IMG/VR virus record: IMGVR_UViG_3300035701_000368 | Span: 1 to 20,213 of that record | Length of the DNA: 20,213 nucleotides | Reading direction: 5' to 3' (one strand) | Source: a virus | Part shown: positions 15,701 to 20,213 of the stretch, piece after piece | Layout of the letters: the number at the start of each line of letters is the position of its first letter | How positions within the stretch are numbered: the stretch's first letter is position 1 | Translations under genes and position numbers: made by a program | The notes under the pieces: generated by a model | Seen by the model: only the letters and a program-made list of their open reading frames with translations | What the model was told of the DNA's origin: nothing | Database searches by the model: none

Positions 15701-16656
15701 TTGCCTTCACGCACTATATATGTACGTGGATCAGAAACAACTTTGATATTAATATCTTCAGTCCAAGTTACTACACCAGCTGTAACTGAACTATGCGACC
15801 ACTTACCTTTAGATCTAAATGCTGTTGCATTAGAGTCAATAAAGCTAGATATTAAGCTAAATGTGGATGCATCTTCATACCAGTATGAGGTGCCACCAAG
15901 TTCGCGCAGCTTCATCATCACTGCATCCATCCACTCTTTTAGTGAAAGGATATTCTTATCTGCACCTTGGAATGGATTTGTTCCACCAGCTAACATCTGT
16001 GTTGGCGGTTCTGTTCTTGTAAAGCCTGCACCTGGTAAAGATCGCCATGCATATCCATTAAAAGGATCTGGATTAATTCCACCAGAACCTAAACGGAACA
16101 TCATGTCTCGTGCATCTTCGATAGCTGTGATTGTTACAGGACCAACAGTTACTAGAGCTATTGGAATAGTATTAGCAGGAAATGATCCAACAGATACGTT
16201 TACATCGACTTTTAATACTGATTCAGTATTAACATCTTGTGTAAACTCACCACCATTACCACCATCCTTATCTGGATCCCAGAAGGCTCGTGTATCAACA
16301 GAAGAATTAAAAGTACTGAATGTCAAGTAAACATAGTTTACTGCATTTTTACGAAGTTCAGGAACTAAGGGAGCAGCTTGTACATGACCCTCTGCTAGAC
16401 CGTGATAGAAACCACCGGAACTAGATTCTGGATAGAATACCATAGAGTCAGCAACTCTAATAGAGCAACTTTGTGTACCTATAGCATTAAGTGGATCAAT
16501 GACGTCGAAACCTTTTAAAATATAAGGTTTAGAATCGCCAACAAGGCCCTTTAAAAAATATTTCCAATCACCTGCAGCATAACTATCTACAGATAATAAG
16601 TCCGGTAAATCTAGACGCTCTGATGAACTTATGAGCACTCTACCTAAAACAGCCAT
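9760..16656 (-). CDS. Giant tail fibre/baseplate connector protein, 2298 aa
   Basis: The largest protein in the window, mosaic in layout. Residues 1-200 (SSERLDLPDLLSVDSYAAGD) look like a baseplate-anchoring head. Two FCCH-like beta repeats (HGLVDGDRVTISG near 495; NHGFASNEKIIIAG near 560) follow. Two similar units lie near 760-810 and 883-931 (AYITVDRNA...LVLAVRL and AYVEVNRSA...VIIARRL). A likely helix (INRRLTQLKLHKHE, near 960) and a Gly-Ser linker (GVGSGSGSGTGD, near 1100) precede a second half that begins LLDTLLRDRFAVNSFELMEQ. Residues 1600-2200 are paralogous to the 747-aa fibre (three YGTG modules); the last 115 form a C1q-like knob different from that protein's tip. AGGAGA lies 5 bases before the ATG. 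Probably a long fibre joining baseplate to tip adhesins. Function is inferred from layout and neighbours. Confidence 0.85.
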   Translation of the reverse strand: MAVLGRVLISSSERLDLPDLLSVDSYAAGDWKYFLKGLVGDSKPYILKGFDVIDPLNAIGTQSCSIRVADSMVFYPESSSGGFYHGLAEGHVQAAPLVPELRKNAVNYVYLTFSTFNSSVDTRAFWDPDKDGGNGGEFTQDVNTESVLKVDVNVSVGSFPANTIPIALVTVGPVTITAIEDARDMMFRLGSGGINPDPFNGYAWRSLPGAGFTRTEPPTQMLAGGTNPFQGADKNILSLKEWMDAVMMKLRELGGTSYWYEDASTFSLISSFIDSNATAFRSKGKWSHSSVTAGVVTWTEDINIKVVSDPRTYIVREGNKTLLDEQVMYIPMIRDGILNATDDVVDWTNAQPYVNTVGGAVGLFVNLAKGDYVKKINDSNDKYLRVEEFYDTINLGGVTTTAANAKSIRLSGNYLGTTTTEKGRYDKGVYAAADVVVSDRDQLAIQAAGGNFHWMAMRSDTIESVSNITTTTLTLAISEHDGATAKCTSGAVHGLVDGDRVTISGSTNFDGTYTVEVESTTIFYINIPGGPFADEAARIGRYATVTSTTRSTAYGLQLESANHGFASNEKIIIAGTTNYNASYLISVRDATTFTIPVSAANATETAGTATLAKVILRTEGSVVQVVQGGSASIGGTPAENIRIYVGMESLSDTTPTYVIPPNYNTLDGMQNYNALTADNLTVRAAKLTAMMADKAQDKTIKLMPSGYNAVVNTLNGASRDITFTATPPSGVPLLDIALPSSANNGSVGLTGTLSLLVNQAAYITVDRNASFSIANLAAVSVANIDDVPLSENTLVLAVRLASSDVWLWDGFYAASGITPTTGLLSLVIQQNENLKLVRGGVWGWDLLTNTLSWTATANVQIPSITEARNTIPTGSVVLASDGDIAYVEVNRSAGALTNLTVSIGTISTLVSTLNTVIIARRLGNDVLVGNGTILLKDGEFLELDGALADINRRLTQLKLHKHETAVNKARILGADFTQLDQDILSQVVGEFILSFTGAVINFTSGAVLKEDDATALGVNFTPFTIPVGQYYWYGVSLIPSNVLVDNRQEAQVQIDFADSANAVQASAPIPVITGDIKLGAIQVQNIAGVITIVQTRRLGVGSGSGSGTGDASLLDTLLRDRFAVNSFELMEQNIFRRDKATKVLLVPDTYNAASTGAYSPAKRAFSWTAAAQTLISIENLDQSFLDEGVDLTETELYFTYLAGFVDPAAIYQVSRDGGLNYQTVTMSQAGLNAYRGYHVFSEEPSNQALQTAGTPGAGQSLTATTRQQLSSPLVLTKTSVVKTLDLNMNYGGAGVGYVTLRLVKNNAGVPSTAVADILSESDAKIISTASLGGTGNITVTFNIPDITLVAGTYHIVLVTDAAYKAGTLDLTWRSSAATTTGATFDGSLWTTSGNTVSTKANIVYGRALDLRVKVISSVGTSFAEGYGVYYGLNNGVTSANGEKRFQKFYFTGDSNTTDFLLTFTPDPELLEILDPYRGQTYAIEEGVARIEGQTVKFAPDTFDFPGEDIVLIFRQTKGSVIDNSDSNAAAISEIQSNLIDIGDELASISDSMILPKVVPFTTIQNRAMIPDLSQDLKPRFAVDRMMTQQLFQLQDEVGANGEPVWSAVNDKFNQIRFVGTWGQGAGTVGPNVFTQSVNDYVEITFYGTGLNLLSQNDATARDNRATVDGGSEGANFAINGSAVLNNRNYSMNVVLPVVSNQTLGLHTVKIRNANAIALTVYGFEILNEQASGLIQLPPGAQLYKGKRRTHTILETTSYNSSFETGTLGTRGGRVLIYQKSDGSVAKAVTPTDTTQLNMTSANHANEEIARIIYPREFGAGRTALDDFSTLASIGGSRAFTLDDGTTTLICQNHILNTQAAYGEGLGLATGAGDFFTLSFVGTGLDLTNVRGISGVATYTVTVDGTAITTATVIQGSGTGNTIKIVSGLPYGNHAVKVACAAGGAGGLFVGKFIIYQPKTPTLPTNAVEIGAYNIMATFVANTVRDNLTVSTGTLRKHPARENVYVGAWSAPLNITEMGIQLTATAAANNVQHTFYGTGIDLRCSTNGVAVTWQFTLTDNANPAGTTNLTAAGATTAFYGANITSFTGTTGTVVFSVTSLASNGLVISGLPLGWHTIKFAYVSGTGIFNLNAIDDIVPIHSPKDNGPFVLQNTLPIGSQGIADLRKFSKKDVFEDKNTAQAVAVSSGPTSTSTGYVPMPDMSVTISVKSKTRLKLFYTASVLQSTTSVSVITTFYINGIASGVEILSSEAAVGQAMAQSNFLIVQVAAGVHKIDVYWKTGSATMTAFQLARILSVEELE
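9769..9774 (-). promoter_or_regulatory. Ribosome binding site inside the last codons of the giant fibre gene
   Basis: GAGGAG encodes the Glu-Glu pair of the C-terminal VEELE of the 2298-aa protein and lies 8 bases before the ATG of the 281-aa gene. The gene for the 121-aa protein has the same arrangement at 3063-3068, also with 8 bases spacing, at the end of the 747-aa fibre gene. Confidence 0.75.
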
Positions 16657-16661
16657 TCAAT

Positions 16662-16667
16662 TCTCCT
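16662..16667 (-). promoter_or_regulatory. Ribosome binding site of the giant fibre gene
   Basis: AGGAGA lies 5 bases before the ATG at 16656, in the 36-base space after the HNH gene stop. It fixes the start and shows that the fibre gene keeps its own initiation site next to the inserted endonuclease gene. Confidence 0.8.
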
Positions 16668-16692
16668 ACAATCAATTATACTATGCAAACTC

Positions 16693-17271
16693 TTAATTAG
16701 CTCTATCACTTTTTGATATGTTATCTTTAGCCCACAATGGCTGCAAATTCATATAATGACAAGCTTTCTTAACTTGCTGTAAATCACAAAGATCAAAGGC
16801 ATTTAAAGGGGTAATATGGTCTATATGCCACCCCTTGCAACCATAGTTCTCCCAAGTCATACCTGGTTGAAATAATGATTCTAAGTGAGATTTAACACCA
16901 TTAATTGAACAGCCGAGATCTCTTACAGCAGAACCAGTCCTATAGTTACCTTTTATTGCTCTATTTAATCTATTTCTTAAATTAACAGATATTCTTCGTT
17001 TAAGAGCTTTTATTGGATCCACTTTATATGGATTTTTAATAAAATAATTTTTAGTGTTTTTTCTTTGTTTTTCTATAAAATTATCCGTATTGCAATAACA
17101 TTTCTTACATAGTTTGCTTTTCTTTTTATAATGACTAAGTTTTATATAGCCCCTAAAACTGTTACATTTTTCACAATAACATGCATATCGAATTTCTTTG
17201 TTAATTTCTCCAAGGTATCTGGGTGATTTTCTTTTATTAATGTGAGTTATAAAATCATTAAGCAATATCAT
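16693..17271 (-). CDS. HNH homing endonuclease, second copy, 192 aa
   Basis: Free-standing HNH nuclease between two virion genes. The N-terminus has one zinc-finger-like unit (C33, C36, C55, C58, with C31 and C60 beside), then a Lys-rich linker and a basic helix (ISVNLRNRLNRAIKGNYR). The catalytic half has the DLGCS block, GMTWENYG, then WHIDHITPL (D151, H152), MNLQPLW (N175) and DN (N184). This half is closely similar to that of the HNH protein encoded at 518-1138. I start at the ATG at 17271, with GGAG 9 bases upstream; it overlaps the upstream baseplate gene by 14 bases. An ATG at 17310 would only re-read the end of that gene. The gene is clearly AT-rich: 26 G+C among the 120 bases 16981-17100, against 22 of 60 in a fibre-gene sample (10021-10080). 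Confidence 0.9.
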   Translation of the reverse strand: MILLNDFITHINKRKSPRYLGEINKEIRYACYCEKCNSFRGYIKLSHYKKKSKLCKKCYCNTDNFIEKQRKNTKNYFIKNPYKVDPIKALKRRISVNLRNRLNRAIKGNYRTGSAVRDLGCSINGVKSHLESLFQPGMTWENYGCKGWHIDHITPLNAFDLCDLQQVKKACHYMNLQPLWAKDNISKSDRAN

Positions 17272-19789
17272 CTGGATCGACTCCACTTTGATAAACATCC
17301 AATGTTGCATACAATTGTTCTGGATACCTAACTAAGAAATTTACGAATATACCAGCACTTTTAACAGACTTAATGAGTTCTTGTAATATAAATCTAGCTT
17401 CTGATGGATCAGTGATATAAGCAGGATACTCAGAAGCACGACCACTCATCTGATGAGGCCCCTTTCTATTGATAGCTACTATAGGTGAACCAGCAGGATG
17501 ACTATGTTTGAACGTATATGAGGGATCTATGGCAATAGTATTATTTGTAGGCTTATATAAATACCTAACTGGCCCCTCTTGATTATCTCTTCCATAGTCA
17601 AATATTATGAATCCACCATCTGGCGATATATCATTTGCTGTTGTATTTAGCAACCTAATGATTTTTCCAGCCTGTATTGCATCATTCACTTCAGCTGTAT
17701 TAGATGATAAAACAAAAGCAGCAGCTTGATCCCAGATATAAGAACCTAGTGTGCGACTTACATCAGAAACCACTGCATCAACAGCAAAGATCTTTGAGGT
17801 GCTATTTGCAAGTCCAATGCGCTCTACACGCGAGTTGCCTAAAATAGTTGCTGCACCATTTCCACCAACTTGATTGTAAGTAAAATTTGAACCGCTGGCA
17901 CTAGTAATAGTATAGGATCCATTAAAGAAACCTGGCCCACCACTTGTTCCTGAAATTATTATAGATTCACCTACAACATAGCCATGTGGAGATACTGTAA
18001 CACCAGAAACAACATTGGCTGTTCTAGAAAGAGAAGACAATGTAAACTCATTTAAACTTGCTAATGCTGGGATATCGGGCGTGATCCCTGTTAACTGATT
18101 ACCTAAAAACTTTACGGATTGCGTTGTAGCTGTAGCGGTTGCTGGATGAGAAAGATTTACAACTGGACCAGCTATACTGACAATTCTTGCATACGCAGGA
18201 ACACCTGTCATTGTCACTTGTTGACCTATAGCTAAACCTACAACAGAAGCAAGATTTATAATTTGAGCTACACCATCAACTATGTCGCCTGTTGTAGTTA
18301 AGGCTACTCTACTTGCATATTCATATCTATCTATTTTAGCGTTTAATCTAGTGTTAGTTTTTGTAGACACTACTACATTTTCAGATATAGTGAGCATTCT
18401 TGTTAATCTTTCATCTACACGTTCTATATAAAATGTCCCAGATTCTGGAAATTGAAAGGCATCGACCACTGTCAATGATGTATTACTATCTCTATTAGAC
18501 ATTTGACTAAATGCACCATTTACGTGATCTGATCCCTTAAGTGATCTTTTAACTACTGGAGGAGATGTAGGCATTTCAACTGTAATTTCACCTAGCGATG
18601 TTTCCCATGTCATGGCTCTTCTAGCATTCAAATATGCTACATATTTATTAGGTGTAAGGAATTTAACTTGATCGGCACTTGTTTGTATGATATTAATGCC
18701 ACCGGTTAAATTAACCACTTGTGCACTAGGGATTGTGTCAGCACCAGTGGTTAATACTTTATTATTAGGATTCGCTATATTCCATGCAGACACTACTGTA
18801 GAAATTAATGCTAAACCATTAAAAACTAATGATATGCTGTTGCCAATTGTTCCACCTTTTTCTGCAGTGAATGTATTGGCACCCAATGTTGCTGTAGCTT
18901 TCGCAGTACCCGTTCCAAATAGATTTGTAAAAGTTAAACTATTATTAACAAGGTCAACATTAGATATAGAGAATGAACCTTCATTTCCAGCAAGATCAAT
19001 GATAATTAGATCACCTTCTTGTAGAACATTGACCCCAGGATCTGCTCCTGAAGCATATTGAAATGTCACCTGATCGCCAACTTTAGTTACACCCCATTGA
19101 GTATTTGCACCATTGCCAGCAAGATCAATGAAACCGTTTAATCTAAGGGCTATATTTGCTCTTCCACCCAATACCCTTAGAGAACCCTTAGAGCCAACAG
19201 TATTAGTAAAAATCTTAATATAAGTATTCTTAGTGATACTGTCGTAATATGGTGTTGCATAGCTATATTTAGATTGACGATTTATAGCGGCCACAACTTC
19301 ATCGGCTGAAGCAGCATTTATGTTTGTGAAGTCATCTGTCTTAAAAACAATACGTTCACTATTTTGCTCATCAATGATCATCTCTAATTCCCAGCCGTCA
19401 CTCAAATCAAATGACTCAAAATTCTGTGAAGTAAGAAATGCCGTCGTTGATTCTTTAAAGAAGAATACATCTAGCAATTGATCTATAATTAATTTAACTT
19501 GTTTCGGTTGATAAGAGAGAACTGGGATGTACTGTCTAAAAGATGGATCATCCATGCCAACTAGACGTGGACGAGAAATCTTACTATTTGCTGCTAATCT
19601 GTCAAGATAAGGTCTAGAGGCAGTCTTAATAAAGAACTGCTTACGTACTTCAGCAACTAAATCTGCCGTACCTTGATCTGCTTCACCTAATGCCTCTACA
19701 ATAGCTTTCCAATTGGTATTGGTTTTACTATTTAAGTGCTTAGGAAGCAAGTCGTGTAGTTGATCAACTTTTCCCTTATTGTTTGCCAT
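17258..19789 (-). CDS. Baseplate/tail structural protein, 843 aa
   Basis: Large virion protein directly after the baseplate J-type gene. The first 110 residues (HDLLPKHLNSKTNTNWKAIV, then RKQFFIKTASRPYLDRLA, then DDPSFRQYIPVLSYQPK) resemble the tail protein I/baseplate wedge pattern: a bundle with an F-x2-TAxxxYLDxLA motif followed by a (D/E)xxFRxxI motif. The middle is a mosaic of beta repeats: an ADEVVAAINRQ unit near 163, a GGTIGNSISLVFNG unit near 315 and an FCCH-like unit (HGYVVGESIIISGTSGG) near 603. The last 50 residues (EARFILQELIKSVKSAGIFV, then NFLVRYPEQLYATLDVY) resemble the end of baseplate J-like proteins. I infer a wedge or fibre-docking protein. The start is 4 bases after the J gene stop with only a weak SD, so coupling is likely. 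Confidence 0.75.
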   Translation of the reverse strand: MANNKGKVDQLHDLLPKHLNSKTNTNWKAIVEALGEADQGTADLVAEVRKQFFIKTASRPYLDRLAANSKISRPRLVGMDDPSFRQYIPVLSYQPKQVKLIIDQLLDVFFFKESTTAFLTSQNFESFDLSDGWELEMIIDEQNSERIVFKTDDFTNINAASADEVVAAINRQSKYSYATPYYDSITKNTYIKIFTNTVGSKGSLRVLGGRANIALRLNGFIDLAGNGANTQWGVTKVGDQVTFQYASGADPGVNVLQEGDLIIIDLAGNEGSFSISNVDLVNNSLTFTNLFGTGTAKATATLGANTFTAEKGGTIGNSISLVFNGLALISTVVSAWNIANPNNKVLTTGADTIPSAQVVNLTGGINIIQTSADQVKFLTPNKYVAYLNARRAMTWETSLGEITVEMPTSPPVVKRSLKGSDHVNGAFSQMSNRDSNTSLTVVDAFQFPESGTFYIERVDERLTRMLTISENVVVSTKTNTRLNAKIDRYEYASRVALTTTGDIVDGVAQIINLASVVGLAIGQQVTMTGVPAYARIVSIAGPVVNLSHPATATATTQSVKFLGNQLTGITPDIPALASLNEFTLSSLSRTANVVSGVTVSPHGYVVGESIIISGTSGGPGFFNGSYTITSASGSNFTYNQVGGNGAATILGNSRVERIGLANSTSKIFAVDAVVSDVSRTLGSYIWDQAAAFVLSSNTAEVNDAIQAGKIIRLLNTTANDISPDGGFIIFDYGRDNQEGPVRYLYKPTNNTIAIDPSYTFKHSHPAGSPIVAINRKGPHQMSGRASEYPAYITDPSEARFILQELIKSVKSAGIFVNFLVRYPEQLYATLDVYQSGVDPDDIA
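18987..19002. repeat. First copy of a 16-base direct repeat
   Basis: The 16 bases ccagcaagatcaatga occur here and again at 19116-19131, 129 bases apart, both inside the 843-aa gene in the same frame. Both encode IDLAGN on the minus strand. A small in-frame duplication or a shared turn motif would explain it. Confidence 0.6.
19116..19131. repeat. Second copy of a 16-base direct repeat
   Basis: Exact copy of the 16 bases at 18987-19002, encoding IDLAGN in the 843-aa protein. The flanks differ at once (NGANTQWG here, NEGSFSIS in the other copy). Confidence 0.6.
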
Positions 19790-19793
19790 TCAA

Positions 19794-20213
19794 TTATGCA
19801 ATCCCAATATCATTAGGTGTTATTGTCGCTTTCTCATTGCTAGTTATAGTAATTCGCTCTGTACTAGGAACTGGGTTAGTAAAAGTAACAGCAGCAACGC
19901 CTTTAATCTGCATTACGGCCGCAATCATCTCAGATAGGATTACATCTTCACCAACACCCAATGTCCCGATATAATTAATTATCGTTGACTTAATGTTATT
20001 AGAAATGTCACCTAAGTTTACACCTTCATCTGTCGTTACGTCAATAGTAACCATTATTCTTCTATTAAGAGGTGGTAATGTTTCTATTGCTCCACCAACT
20101 GCTCTGCGTCCTGGAAAGTTATCTGCATCTGGTTCATAACCATCAACTATACGTTGAACTCTTCGTAAGAGTCCAGTATAGTATAGGTACCCATCTATTC
20201 CAGTAGTGACATT
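19794..20213 (-). CDS. Baseplate J-like protein, C-terminal part (5' end outside the window)
   Basis: The frame stays open to the window edge, giving 139 visible residues; an internal ATG at 20054 is not the true start. The visible part begins NVTTGIDGYLYYTGLLRRVQ, then VDGYEPDADNFPGRRAVGG, then IETLPPLNRRIMVTIDVTTD. It ends with the typical J-family close: an IKSTIINYIGTLGVGEDVIL helix and strand, then IAAVMQIKGVAAVTFTNP. In J-like and T4 gp6-like proteins this C-terminal part packs the baseplate wedge ring around the tail tube. The J-type protein is the best evidence here for a contractile tail. It is the first gene of the visible minus operon, with 4 bases to the next start. Confidence 0.85.
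   Translation of the reverse strand, partial: NVTTGIDGYLYYTGLLRRVQRIVDGYEPDADNFPGRRAVGGAIETLPPLNRRIMVTIDVTTDEGVNLGDISNNIKSTIINYIGTLGVGEDVILSEMIAAVMQIKGVAAVTFTNPVPSTERITITSNEKATITPNDIGIA

Noticed and set aside
15611-16330. Plus-strand open frame of 239 codons opposite the giant fibre gene
   Set aside because: It lies wholly inside a strongly supported minus-strand gene, has no clear SD and its product has no recognisable domain. Few stops on the antisense strand follow from the codon bias of the fibre gene.
3054-16656. Diversity-generating retroelement acting on fibre tips
   Set aside because: No reverse transcriptase gene, and no near-identical template and variable repeat pair rich in adenine substitutions, is visible in the window. 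It could still exist elsewhere in the genome.
18687-19061. Plus-strand open frame of 124 codons opposite the 843-aa gene
   Set aside because: Antisense to a real gene, low-complexity product, no ribosome binding site and no neighbours on that strand.

Overview
This window is an AT-rich piece of a tailed double-stranded DNA bacteriophage genome. A baseplate J-type protein and a long run of tail-fibre genes point to a contractile-tailed (myovirus-like) phage, probably with a large genome. The host cannot be named from the sequence. I see no bacterial chromosomal genes, tRNAs, CRISPR array, integrase or insertion sequence. Coding is almost continuous; the only gap above 100 bases is 2132-2242.

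Left end (1-1516, + strand): the 3' part of a DNA primase with a Toprim domain, a free-standing HNH homing endonuclease gene starting inside its last codons, and a small unknown gene abutting that. These genes meet the rest of the window head-on: the last + gene and the last - gene overlap by 12 bases at their stop codons (1505-1516).

Right part (1505-20213, - strand, read from high to low coordinates): a virion morphogenesis operon. It begins, cut by the window edge, with the C-terminal part of a baseplate J-like protein. Next come an 843-aa baseplate/tail protein, a second HNH endonuclease, a giant 2298-aa fibre protein, fibre proteins of 281 and 453 aa, a 153-aa C1q-like protein, a GIY-YIG homing endonuclease, fibre proteins of 360 and 747 aa, and two small proteins resembling tail-fibre assembly chaperones. 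After a short gap with a possible hairpin and promoter come two small unknown genes (128 and 78 aa).

The genes fit a host-recognition module: the J-type and 843-aa proteins would build the baseplate rim, the 2298-aa protein would bridge baseplate and fibre, several smaller proteins with different C-terminal tips would act as adhesins, and the small distal proteins would help fibres fold or attach. Three homing endonucleases sit exactly at gene junctions without breaking neighbouring frames. The most unusual signals are a short N-terminal peptide, (K/Q)QNL(T/S), shared by three fibre genes and by the GIY-YIG endonuclease among them, and a block of about 600 residues with three internal modules shared by the 747-aa and 2298-aa proteins, which then end in unrelated tips.
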